51,783 nucleotides of DNA from an uncultured Candidatus Melainabacteria bacterium (lineage in GTDB: Bacteria > Cyanobacteriota > Vampirovibrionia > Gastranaerophilales > Gastranaerophilaceae): positions 1 to 51,783 of the forward strand of contig CAMDYM010000006.1 in the NCBI GenBank assembly GCA_945910425.1, written 5' to 3'. Both the position numbers and the translations under genes were made by a program. Of the stretch, positions 45,001-51,783 are shown piece by piece. Within the stretch, counting starts at the first letter, position 1, and every line of letters begins with the position of its first letter. Under the pieces are notes generated by a model that worked only from the letters and a program-made list of their open reading frames with translations, was not told where the DNA came from and searched no databases.

Positions 45001-45532
45001 CAGTTTTTAATTCCCCCGTTGCCTGGTCTATTCGACGGTCAAAATCAGCAACACCTGCGATTTCGTCAATAATTCCGCGGCGAACTTTTGAGGAGCACAT
45101 TACAATACTGTTAACATCACCCTGCATCATTACGTTATAGCTGTTTGGGGTAATATTGTACTTTTCTAAAATTCCTCTGATATTTGTTAAGGTATCAACC
45201 TTATCATTAAGATAGTATGTACTTGCAAACCCTTGATTAGTCTTTTTTATACGACGTCCGACCGAAAGCTCCTTATCCCCGTCAACATCGCCAAAAACGA
45301 CTTTAACCATTGCTTCGTTTTTGTTATTAAAAGTTGTAATAAAATCGGATAAATTCTCGATACGCAAAGCAGAACCCGTTCTAAGCCCAAGCGCAAACAT
45401 CACACTGTCAATAATATTACTTTTCCCTGAGCCGTTAGGACCTGAAACCGTCGTAAATCCTTTTAACAGCGGAATTTCCGATTTGTTGGCAAATGATTTA
45501 AAATTATCTATTTCTAATTGTTTTATGTACAT
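42023..45532 (-). CDS. smc: Chromosome segregation ATPase Smc
   Basis: 1169 residues, usual length. Walker A GPNGSGKS at 31-38, long coiled coils, a hinge near 500-660, the ABC signature LSGGEKALTALAL and Walker B FYALDEVDASLD near the C-terminus. With ScpA and ScpB it forms the bacterial condensin that compacts and segregates sister chromosomes. TAGG lies before the ATG. First gene of smc-scpA-scpB-metalloprotease-pilin, itself 75 bases after an Xre regulator gene. Confidence 0.99.
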   Translation of the reverse strand: MYIKQLEIDNFKSFANKSEIPLLKGFTTVSGPNGSGKSNIIDSVMFALGLRTGSALRIENLSDFITTFNNKNEAMVKVVFGDVDGDKELSVGRRIKKTNQGFASTYYLNDKVDTLTNIRGILEKYNITPNSYNVMMQGDVNSIVMCSSKVRRGIIDEIAGVADFDRRIDQATGELKTVEQRVEAAALILSEVEKTLEQLKSEREVALKYKKLQEEKSGLESQISTVKFFDLKRNLEMAHENILQSNKKLKEEQANKTDLDEKIKLINEKYKELDTKLKEQGEDERNKLKDSQSDLTARIQTKKNAIDYSQTQIQKGLQSIENAKNGIESYKKKIEDERLNIKLAHDKIGILETQLTEKKEELSKKLADISGLSSTVDKYIQERNEVSRNLDTLKDKDNELLKESLPKENDLRNLKKEIEEAKEFIESAENAKANFGDNKSLKQLEVDNLKKEMDELKEIQTKTMQELDDAKTAIEDYDHDVKVAYRKFTEMEAQRRAVSSSGSSIPITTVMNAHLEGVHAPLMQLGTVDEEYSLALDIAFGGRLAHIVVDDTHAAYVAMELLNSSRAGRATFIPLNKVKKAPGRLQLPKNRGVIDFAINLVDFDDMYLDAFFYAVGDTLIVEDAESAEPLMGKFRMVTLDGKLYEKSSAITGGYVKKSIFGFGQNDDKELENAKAKLDDLQKKYDEAVQRKKLLEDKLDKIRVTYSSSSTEFSKAKIELSNMTSQFENSQNLLETKKAFVSENEPKIEKLNSELDKIEAKRVELSDSIQEAQDKLSELDALLNDKDLKDLKEKTQGIEDEIRHLNNSLMGVNNEINGYNNTIKFNEQLIISKEDDIKNTTKNNESLEKDKETYATEIVQLEEQLTALSDKIAVIDEKIGELVKQKEEIHTSLVDLQTNSAVKASEIDRINEQIESFKLRRKELEPQLKEASEILENAGVEISKLEPVDISIDELNAKIQRLDKRMQELGDVNMRAIVSYEEKAARKEELDTQIKTLSTERQSILDKMNGFEQQKKEAFMTTFTAINENFKDIYHQLSEGEGRLILENEKDPLSAGMTIEAKPRDKTTNNKLGALSGGEKALTALALVFSIQKYLPAPFYALDEVDASLDTMNVERIAEMVKKQSSDTQFLVVSHRRPMIEAANRTIGVTQKEKGKTKVTGVKLREDDNE

Positions 45533-45606
45533 AATCTACCTAAGTATAGTCTTTTTACTTATTATGGCAGATAAGAACAGGTCATGTCAAAAATATTGAA
45601 TAATAT

Positions 45607-45831
45607 TTACAATTTAGAAATTCCCTTAAAAAACTCTTCCATAGGAACATTTAAAACACAAGACATTTTATAAAGCGCTAACGCTGTAGGAGATGTCAAT
45701 CCCTGTTCAAGCTTACTGACATAACTCACACTCATATCAATCAACTCCGCAAATTGTTCTTGAGTTATATCTTTTCGTAATCGCTCGGCTTTAATATTGC
45801 GACCAATTATATATTTAAAATCTTTTTCCAT
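45607..45831 (-). CDS. Xre-family transcriptional regulator
   Basis: A 74-residue single-domain Cro/CI-type helix-turn-helix protein: IGRNIKAERLRKDITQEQFAELIDMSVSYVSKLEQG spans the recognition helices (about 23-42). The longer frame opens at 45882, but the 74-residue form is typical of the family. It is divergent from the pilin at 45933; a 16-base palindrome (45887-45902) between them is the best operator candidate. It is also the gene directly upstream of smc. Confidence 0.85.
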   Translation of the reverse strand: MEKDFKYIIGRNIKAERLRKDITQEQFAELIDMSVSYVSKLEQGLTSPTALALYKMSCVLNVPMEEFFKGISKL

Positions 45832-45848
45832 TGCATGATTATATAACC

Positions 45849-45877
45849 TTGACAATTTTAGAATAAGTGAATATACT
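45849..45877 (+). promoter_or_regulatory. Strong sigma-70-type promoter of the pilin gene
   Basis: TTGACA at 45849-45854 and TATACT at 45872-45877 are separated by exactly 17 bases. Transcription would start near 45884, giving a leader of about 50 bases to ATG 45933. Confidence 0.75.
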
Positions 45878-45886
45878 GACATGTAG

Positions 45887-45902
45887 TATCAATATATTGA
45901 TA
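45887..45902. promoter_or_regulatory. Perfect palindrome, candidate Xre operator
   Basis: TATCAATATATTGATA is a 16-base perfect palindrome just downstream of the predicted pilin transcription start and upstream of the Xre gene. Binding there would block the pilin promoter's early transcript and could autoregulate xre. Confidence 0.6.
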
Positions 45903-45932
45903 GAATTATACATAATATTGACAGGAGAAAGT

Positions 45933-46679
45933 ATGAAAAGAGCATTTACTTTGGCTGAAACATTAATAACACTCGGTATAATCGGCATTGTAGCAGCTTT
46001 AACTATCCCTCACTTAAAAGCTTATTTATTTGAAAAACAATCAGTTAATAATTTTAAACAAAGTTACTCTATTATAAATAATGCAATCAGACTTATGGAA
46101 GAAGAGGAAGACTGTCAAGGCGAAGGATGTTATAATAAATTCAAAGCACCTGAAATTGAAGCTATTGCTTCAAATATAGATAAACACTTTAAGTATGCCG
46201 ATAAAAAATGTTATCCTGTAGGTCATAGAAAAGAAATATTAAGTTGGTTGCCTGAAAAGACTTATGCTTTAGACGGAAGACCTGCAAGCTACTCAACTTA
46301 TTCCATAGGTGCAAAACTTGGTGCTGATAACTCTGGTGTTTGTTATTACAAATTATATAACGGTGCTGTTGTAGCTTTTCCCAGAATGAATGCATTTAAT
46401 AATAGCGGAGTTTTAAATATAGTAATAGATTCTAACGGTAAATCAGGTCCTAACAGAGTAGGTAAAGATATGTTTCCTGTTACAAGCTTTGGAGATAATT
46501 ACACTTTGATGCCTTATTATAATATTCACTCTTGGGCTTCACCGGATTTTTATAAAGGTCTATGCAAGTATACAACAGCAAAATCATGTAAAATTGACGC
46601 CAAAAGTCCTGCTGCGTACGTATTAACAAATAACAAATTACCCGATTTAGAAAAAGCAGGCTTCCCTAAAAATCCATAA
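45933..46679 (+). CDS. Type IV pilin-like protein
   Basis: 248 residues. MKRA-FTLAETLITLGIIGIVAALTI is a class III/type IVa prepilin leader: cleavage before Phe5, Glu at +5 of the mature protein. A globular domain with several Cys (EDCQGEGC and later Cys) follows. ATG 45933 is chosen because AGGAG lies before it; the longer frame from 45867 has no support. It is convergent with the GntR-type regulator (6-base gap). Confidence 0.88.
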   Translation: MKRAFTLAETLITLGIIGIVAALTIPHLKAYLFEKQSVNNFKQSYSIINNAIRLMEEEEDCQGEGCYNKFKAPEIEAIASNIDKHFKYADKKCYPVGHRKEILSWLPEKTYALDGRPASYSTYSIGAKLGADNSGVCYYKLYNGAVVAFPRMNAFNNSGVLNIVIDSNGKSGPNRVGKDMFPVTSFGDNYTLMPYYNIHSWASPDFYKGLCKYTTAKSCKIDAKSPAAYVLTNNKLPDLEKAGFPKNP

Positions 46680-46685
46680 CTAATT

Positions 46686-47852
46686 TTATTGTTGTAATTC
46701 AGAATACTCTTTAGCAAATGCCGGATTAACAGCAAGCCACTTGAAAGTTTGAGCTTCGACTTCAGGAATATCAATCACAAATGTTCCGCCGTAACGCCCG
46801 CGTGAAAATACAAGATACCCCTCTTTTCCAAGATTATGGAATGCTTTTCTGATTGTGTTAGGACTTAAATCCAATGATTTTGACAATTCCTGAATAGACG
46901 GCAACTTATCACCGACTTCGTATTCTGTTGCTATCATTCGTTTTAAATAATTTTGAGTTTTTTCATAATGATAGAACGCAGTATCCTTAGCTGAAGCAAA
47001 GATTGAAGTTTCAGGCTTCATTGAAGGAATTTCACCGTTTGGCATTCTGATAACGGTTGTTCCGTATCTTCCTCTGCGGGCAAGAAGAATTCCTCTGTCT
47101 ATTAAAACTTTTAGGGCGTCATGAACGGTTTTCATACTTGCCTTTAATGATTTAGCTAAAGTTGCATGAGCAGGCATTCTGTCACCTGTTTTTAAATTCG
47201 CTGAAATATAATTTTCTAAATCTTTAACTACCATATCGACAAGAGTTTCGACTTTTGTTGAAGCGACCTGAGTTTCCACTTCAAAATCTGTTGTTATCAC
47301 AACCCAACCCTTATCTCTCGGGGTTCTGAAATCACGTTTTATAATCCCAAACGTTGCCAAATTTTCTAAAGCAAGTCTTGTAGTATTAGCGCCAAACCCG
47401 ATAATTGTTGATATCGTTCTTGAAGACGGAAGTAAAGAACCTGCTTTAAATCCGTCATTTAAAATATATCGCTTAATAGAATCTACTGCCATATCTCGTT
47501 TTGAGGTAAGTTTTCTTAATGTTGTTTTTGAACCCTCTACAGAACCTTTAACCAAAGTTCCGATACACTGCTTAGATTCAACATAGCCTAAATCTTCAAT
47601 ATAACGAAGAGCATTTTGCATTGTTCCGATACTAACGCCAAGCCTGTAGGCAAATTCAGCCTTTGACGGCAGGATATTATTAACACTGATTTTTCCTGAT
47701 TTTAAACTTGATTCAATCCAGCCGATAAGCCATTTTCCGATAACAACAGCCTTTGATTCGTCAGTATTTTTCAAATCGGGAAGCTGAATATCAACTTCTT
47801 CAATTCTTATTTTATGTAATTCGTTTTTCTTTGGAAACATGTAATCATTCAT
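46686..47852 (-). CDS. Regulator with four tandem GntR-type winged helices
   Basis: 388 residues that consist of four successive winged-helix modules with no visible effector domain: about 35-103, 118-187, 203-270 and 293-362. Each has an amphipathic first helix, an LPS/MP turn (ILPSKAEFAYRLGVS; LLPSSRTISTIIGFG; RMPAHATLAKSLKAS; KLPSIQELSKSLDLS), a recognition helix and a wing ending in RGRYGGT-type sequence. GntR regulators normally have one such domain plus an effector domain. It could bind a repeated operator or bridge DNA. It is divergent from the UmuC-like gene. No start ribosome binding site stands out. Confidence 0.85.
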   Translation of the reverse strand: MNDYMFPKKNELHKIRIEEVDIQLPDLKNTDESKAVVIGKWLIGWIESSLKSGKISVNNILPSKAEFAYRLGVSIGTMQNALRYIEDLGYVESKQCIGTLVKGSVEGSKTTLRKLTSKRDMAVDSIKRYILNDGFKAGSLLPSSRTISTIIGFGANTTRLALENLATFGIIKRDFRTPRDKGWVVITTDFEVETQVASTKVETLVDMVVKDLENYISANLKTGDRMPAHATLAKSLKASMKTVHDALKVLIDRGILLARRGRYGTTVIRMPNGEIPSMKPETSIFASAKDTAFYHYEKTQNYLKRMIATEYEVGDKLPSIQELSKSLDLSPNTIRKAFHNLGKEGYLVFSRGRYGGTFVIDIPEVEAQTFKWLAVNPAFAKEYSELQQ

Positions 47853-47923
47853 AAATTCTACCTGTCTTTTGCCTAATGATATACTATGTGTAAAAAAACA
47901 GCAAGATATTTTTTGCTACTATT

Positions 47924-47952
47924 TTTACATTTGTTACAAAAAGATATATAAT
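47924..47952 (+). promoter_or_regulatory. Promoter for the Y-family polymerase (possibly leaderless)
   Basis: TTTACA at 47924-47929, 17 bases, TATAAT at 47947-47952. The expected start is about 47959, exactly the A of the ATG, and no Shine-Dalgarno precedes it. A leaderless mRNA is likely. Confidence 0.6.
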
Positions 47953-47958
47953 GATACT

Positions 47959-49134
47959 ATGGTTAAGCAAAAATTTATAGCCTTAGTTGATTGTGACTCG
48001 TTTTTTGTATCGTGTGAGCAAAAGCGAGATATCACGTTAAAAAACAAACCCGTCTGCGTTCTTTCAAATAACGAAGGCTGTGTAATTTCTCGTTCTAAAG
48101 AGGCTAAGAAAATGGGGGTTCGAATGGGTGAACCGTATTTTATGTTAAAAAAAGAACACCCGCAAGCTATAGTAAAAATTGCAGACCATGAATATTATTC
48201 CTATGTATCAAAACAGGTTATGGCTATATTGAAAGATTTTAGCCCTTATGTGCAAATATACTCGGTAGATGAAGCTTTTGTAGACTTAACGGGACTCGTT
48301 AAACTTTACAAAAAGAATTATAAAAATCTTGCCCTTGCGTTGCGGGAAAAAATATTACAAGAAGTCGATATTCCTGTATCAATCGGGGTTAGTTCAACTA
48401 AAACGCTATCAAAACTTGCCTCAGATAAAGCAAAAAATTCTTCAAACGGAGTTTACTTAATCGGGAAACGTAAACTTCACAAAGAACTTAATAACACCCG
48501 AATAGAAGAAATATGGGGAATAGGCAGACGGCTTACCAAAAGTCTTAAACAATACGGAATACTCACAGCCTACGAACTTGTAAGCCGCTCAGATCCTTGG
48601 CTTGATTCAACAATTGGTATTCACGGATTAGAGATGAAACATGAACTATTAGGCGAAATGACTTCCCCCGTCACTAACGCTGAAAAACTTCCTAAATCTA
48701 TCCAAAATACGCGGGCTTTCGGAATATTTACATCAGACTTTAATTTTATCAAAAGCGAACTGAACCGACATATCCACACATCTTGCAGAAAACTTCGCTC
48801 ATATAACACAAAATGTTTGCAAATTGGAGTTATGCTTAGAACAAAAGATTTTAAAGTATACTATGCAAAAAAAGACTTACTGTCGCCTGTTGATTTTGAG
48901 CTTGAAATATCAAATATTGCAATAAAATTGTTAAAAAAAATCTACAACCCCAATATTTTATACCGAAGTACGGGAGTATTTCTTGAAAAAATCGGAGAGC
49001 AGGGAGTTGAGCAGTTATCACTTTACACCGACGGTTCAGATAGTATTAAAAAAGAAAAACTTGCAAAATGTTTTGACAAACTGGAATCAAAATTTGGCAA
49101 AAACATCATTCAAACGGGATTTGTAAAAAAATAG
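47959..49134 (+). CDS. umuC: Y-family (UmuC-like) DNA polymerase
   Basis: Translesion DNA polymerase, 391 residues. ALVDCDSFFVSCE (8-20) carries the first catalytic Asp, YSVDEAFVDLTG (101-112) the SVDE motif with D104 and E105; SNNEGCVISRSKEAKKMGV is a UmuC signature, followed by helix-hairpin-helix and little-finger domains. The C-terminus is shorter than E. coli UmuC (about 420). No umuD is nearby, so activation may differ; a mobile-element-type UmuC is also possible. ATG 47959 is placed at the predicted transcription start. Confidence 0.9.
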   Translation: MVKQKFIALVDCDSFFVSCEQKRDITLKNKPVCVLSNNEGCVISRSKEAKKMGVRMGEPYFMLKKEHPQAIVKIADHEYYSYVSKQVMAILKDFSPYVQIYSVDEAFVDLTGLVKLYKKNYKNLALALREKILQEVDIPVSIGVSSTKTLSKLASDKAKNSSNGVYLIGKRKLHKELNNTRIEEIWGIGRRLTKSLKQYGILTAYELVSRSDPWLDSTIGIHGLEMKHELLGEMTSPVTNAEKLPKSIQNTRAFGIFTSDFNFIKSELNRHIHTSCRKLRSYNTKCLQIGVMLRTKDFKVYYAKKDLLSPVDFELEISNIAIKLLKKIYNPNILYRSTGVFLEKIGEQGVEQLSLYTDGSDSIKKEKLAKCFDKLESKFGKNIIQTGFVKK

Positions 49135-49166
49135 CAAAAATTTTCCTGTTATGTTTTAATACAAAT

Positions 49167-49478
49167 ATGCAAGTAACAAAAATAAATAATACACACTTTA
49201 CATCAAACAAATCTGATTTCTTAGCAAAATTTCATGAAAAAACAAAAAATTCTGCCGATATGACAGATACAATTGTTGTTCCAAGAACAATATTTAAGGG
49301 TTATCTGGGGATTATGGGCGGAACAACTCTGTTAACTCTTGGCGGAATATTAAATAAACACGCTAAAACTTCAAAAACTCTAAGTATTGCAGGGCTTTTA
49401 ACTTCCCTGTACGGAACCTGGGCTTTTGTAAGACCTTTTATAGTTAAAGATGCTAAAGGCGTTGAAAGGGGTAAATAA
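49167..49478 (+). CDS. Short membrane protein with FTS tag and VPRT motif
   Basis: 103 residues. MQVTKINNTHFTSN (tag at 9-14) is followed by DTIVVPRTIFKG (34-45), matching DLSTAIIPRTIF in the 18745 protein, and two hydrophobic segments (about 48-63 and 74-92). It looks like a minimal relative of the large IPRT family. It lies 32 bases after umuC. Function unknown. Confidence 0.7.
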   Translation: MQVTKINNTHFTSNKSDFLAKFHEKTKNSADMTDTIVVPRTIFKGYLGIMGGTTLLTLGGILNKHAKTSKTLSIAGLLTSLYGTWAFVRPFIVKDAKGVERGK

Positions 49479-49479
49479 T

Positions 49480-49790
49480 TTATTTGATACCTGAATTTTT
49501 CATAAGATTTTGGTAATACTGTTCTTTGTATTCTAAAAGTTCTAAGCGTTTTTTATGTTCTTCCATTTGTTTAATAGCTTTTTATGAGTTTCTTTGATTA
49601 TTTCATAACGCTGTTCTATTGTAGAATCACCAATTATGCATAAATCAATATATTTTAAATATTTATTATCGAACCATTGTTTGTTAAGGTTAAACCTTCA
49701 TCCTCAACCCATAGTTTTGCTGTACTATGTTCACTAAGATCAATAGAGTCCAAACAGGCATGATTTTCAATAATAAATTTGACTAATATT
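49480..49790 (-). pseudogene. Broken MerR-family regulator remnant
   Basis: On the minus strand three short frames join into a MerR-like tail: IDLCIIGDSTIEQRYEIIKE, then KQMEEHKKRLELLEYKEQYYQ (stop at 49480-49482), with upstream AKLWVEDEGLTLTNN. The GDSTIEQR...LEYKEQYY pattern matches the helical dimerisation region of MerR regulators. At least two frameshifts and the lack of the N-terminal HTH show it is not functional. The region 49479-49813 holds nothing else seen. Confidence 0.6.
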
Positions 49791-49813
49791 TACTTATAAT
49801 TTATTATTAAACT

Positions 49814-51445
49814 ATGGAAAAGAAGAGTGAGTATGAACGCCTGCAAAAAAGAATTACCAAAGGTCCTATTTTTGAAAAAATAGCACTGGCAGATAAATTA
49901 TACAGTGAAGCTAAATACGATAACGCTATAGAAATCTTAAACGAAGCTCTAAAAATGACGGATAAGTCTTTTGAGTTTGATATCTGTGAAATGCACAGAA
50001 AACTCGGGAACTGTTATTATGCCCAAAGTAACCGAGATGAAGCACGAAAAGCTTACGAAAAAACTCTTGACTATTGCACAACAAATTCAAGTATTTACGC
50101 AATGCTGGCTTATCTTTATTATTACGTCGATAACGATATTGCAATAAAATATTATTCAAAAGTTTTGGAATTGAAACCAACAGATGAAATTTCACTTTCA
50201 GGCAAAGCTCTTACGATGCTAAAATCACATAATTACACTCAGCAACAGCTAAAAGAAGCTTTTGAATATGACATTGAGACATTTCGTTCAAACTACCAAC
50301 CATCAGAAGGAATTGAAACGTTTCAACATTCCCCTGAAAAGTTAAGAGAAAAGAAAAGATTACATATCGGCTATTTGTCTTCTGATTTTTGCTGTCATGC
50401 TATGATGCAATTTATCCTGCCGCTTCTTGAATATCATCATAAAGATAAATTTGACTTTTCTTTATTTTCCACAACCAAAAAGAGTGATTATGTCACAGAA
50501 AGAATTAAACAAACAGGTATGATTTGGAATGATTGTTCTAAAATGACAAACGAACAACTTGCAAAATTCATTTATTGTAATAACGTAGATATACTTGTTG
50601 ATTTAGGCGGATTTACTCACTGTCGGAGTTTTGCTCTTATTTATAAGCCTGCCCCGATTCAAATGCAATATCTGGGGTTTGTAAACACTTTAGGAATCCC
50701 TGAAATTGACTATATCTTTGCTGATGAATTTACAATTCCCAAAAGCTCGGCTAAAAACTATACCGAAAAACCGCTTTATCTGGGAACTTTTATGCAAAGA
50801 TTCTGCTTTAACAATAAAAATCAACAGCTGCCAAACTTAAACGAACTTCCGTATCACAAAAACGGTTATATAACTTTCGGAAGCTTCAATTGTACATCAA
50901 AACTAAATGATTATACTATTGAACTTTGGTCAAAACTCTTAAACAAAGTACCTAATTCAAAGCTTTTAGTATACCGAACCCAAATGACAACAAGTATTAT
51001 TGAAAGACTAAAAAACAAATTTGAAGCATTAGGAATCCCTTCAAGCAGATTAATTTTTAACAATATTCCATGTAAAGGTTCTCATTTCCAAGCCTACCAG
51101 CTTGCAGATATAGGACTTGATCCGACTCCGTTTAACGGACTTACAATTACAATAGAAGCAATTTCTATGGGCTTACCAATTTTAACCCTAACAGGTGAAA
51201 GCATGCAATCCCGAGGCTGCGCAAGAGTAAATAAAGCGCTAAAACTTGATAATCTTATTGCAGAAAACGAAAACGAGTATATTCAAAGAGGAATTAAACT
51301 TTCAAAAGATATCAAAAAGCTTGATTATTACCGAAAAAATTTACGCAATATACTATTTAAATCAGAATTAATGAAAGATTTAGACGGGTTTGCAACACAC
51401 GTTGAAAACGCATACCTAAAAGCCTGGAAAGAATATTGTATATAA
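49814..51445 (+). CDS. TPR-containing glycosyltransferase family 41 (OGT/SPINDLY-like)
   Basis: 543 residues. N-terminal TPRs (about 20-155) then the GT41 catalytic domain: IGYLSSDFCCHAMMQF (185-200) with H195, DILVDLGGFTHCRSFAL and PAPIQMQYLGFVNTLGIPEIDYIFAD (about 259-305), ITFGSFNCTSKLND and the C-terminal DPTPFNGLTITIEAISMGLPILTLTG. In the family these bind UDP- or GDP-sugar and add a sugar to Ser/Thr. The TPR block is short compared with eukaryotic OGT. Acceptor proteins are unknown; the tag-bearing proteins or exported coils of this window are only speculative candidates. No strong ribosome binding site is seen. Confidence 0.9.
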   Translation: MEKKSEYERLQKRITKGPIFEKIALADKLYSEAKYDNAIEILNEALKMTDKSFEFDICEMHRKLGNCYYAQSNRDEARKAYEKTLDYCTTNSSIYAMLAYLYYYVDNDIAIKYYSKVLELKPTDEISLSGKALTMLKSHNYTQQQLKEAFEYDIETFRSNYQPSEGIETFQHSPEKLREKKRLHIGYLSSDFCCHAMMQFILPLLEYHHKDKFDFSLFSTTKKSDYVTERIKQTGMIWNDCSKMTNEQLAKFIYCNNVDILVDLGGFTHCRSFALIYKPAPIQMQYLGFVNTLGIPEIDYIFADEFTIPKSSAKNYTEKPLYLGTFMQRFCFNNKNQQLPNLNELPYHKNGYITFGSFNCTSKLNDYTIELWSKLLNKVPNSKLLVYRTQMTTSIIERLKNKFEALGIPSSRLIFNNIPCKGSHFQAYQLADIGLDPTPFNGLTITIEAISMGLPILTLTGESMQSRGCARVNKALKLDNLIAENENEYIQRGIKLSKDIKKLDYYRKNLRNILFKSELMKDLDGFATHVENAYLKAWKEYCI

Positions 51446-51783
51446 TCTGATAGATAAATTTGAAAGAGAGAATATTGGTACAATTTAGGTGTTTTTTGAA
51501 ATTTACCCCTGCCCTAGATTTAAGAAAATTATCCTTTTTATCCTTTTCTTATCCTTAAATTTATCCTTTTTCCCTCTCGTTCTCTGCATTTTGCCCTCAA
51601 TCTCGCATGCTGTTTAGTGCGTAGTTTGGGCATACCTGCCCAATAAATAAATTTATTATTTTATATAACTTGACGGATAAATTTGAAATAGGGAAATGGG
51701 GTGTAATTTAGGTGTTGTTTGAATTTAAGGCACTTCCCTCAATTTAAGAAAAATTATCCTTTTTATCCTTTATTTATCCTTAG
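51446..51783. repeat. Direct repeats of about 115 bases with TTATCC clusters
   Basis: Copy 1 (51447-51565) and copy 2 (51672-51783, cut by the window end) share GATAAATTTGAAA, GTnnAATTTAGGTGTT, TTTAAGAAAA and ATTATCCTTTTTATCCTTT. Copy 1 has four TTATCC, copy 2 at least three. No coding potential is seen in this stretch. TTATCC resembles the core of DnaA boxes (TTATCCACA) but the following bases differ. Confidence 0.7.

Noticed and set aside
51490-51783. Replication origin from TTATCC repeats
   Set aside because: The hexamers lack the ACA needed for DnaA boxes, and no dnaA or dnaN is in view; kept only as a repeat observation.
1-51783. CRISPR array or prophage
   Set aside because: No regularly spaced short repeats with spacers, no cas genes and no phage structural or integrase genes were seen.

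Overview
AT-rich, densely packed bacterial chromosome segment with about 50 protein genes and two tRNA-Arg genes. The best guess for its source is a non-photosynthetic cyanobacterial relative (Vampirovibrionia/Melainabacteria, probably the gut order Gastranaerophilales). The main evidence is an F-type ATP synthase operon in cyanobacterial atp1 order (a, c, b', b, delta, alpha, gamma) with separate b and b' subunits and no beta or epsilon genes. Supporting hints are type IV pilin-like proteins with the FTLAE(V/T)LITLGIIG signature and a family of lineage-type proteins with an FTG-like N-terminal motif. The assignment is inference; no rRNA marker lies in the window.

Layout. 1-6.4 kb: lytic transglycosylase, PLP enzyme, PilZ protein, a candidate structured RNA, a histidine kinase/response regulator pair and a PfkB sugar kinase. 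6.5-14.4 kb: a large unknown protein, pnp, two CHAP-domain proteins each beside a tRNA-Arg, adk, and a GC-richer tandem duplication that starts inside the 3' end of a tRNA. 14.4-18.3 kb: minus-strand operon of LCP protein, nitroreductase, DUF3137 and LemA. 18.7-22.2 kb: two tandem paralogues of an unnamed family. 22.2-27.2 kb: atp operon. 28-32 kb: birA-oadG-oadA-oadB, a biotin-dependent Na+-pumping oxaloacetate decarboxylase with its own biotin ligase. 32-35.2 kb: small unknown genes, a degraded formyltransferase-like protein and ilvB. 35.3-37.9 kb: rph cluster with two small exported charged proteins. 37.9-45.5 kb: PHP phosphoesterase, then smc-scpA-scpB-metalloprotease-pilin. 45.6-51.8 kb: Xre regulator divergent from a pilin, a regulator with four tandem GntR-type winged helices, a UmuC-like polymerase, a MerR pseudogene, a GT41 (OGT-like) glycosyltransferase and TTATCC-rich direct repeats.

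How the genes fit together. Oad would couple oxaloacetate decarboxylation to Na+ export, while the ATP synthase c subunit lacks two residues associated with Na+ binding, so a separate Na+/H+ link is implied. The strongest candidates for something undescribed are: (1) an N-terminal tag of polar residues followed by hydrophobic-S/T/N-F-T/G/N/Q-G/S, shared by at least eight otherwise unrelated proteins, including an N-terminally extended adenylate kinase; (2) an associated protein family marked by an IPRT/VPRT motif; (3) a G8 tract and a palindromic repeat placed between an excellent ribosome binding site and a pilin gene, suggesting phase variation; (4) the four-winged-helix regulator.
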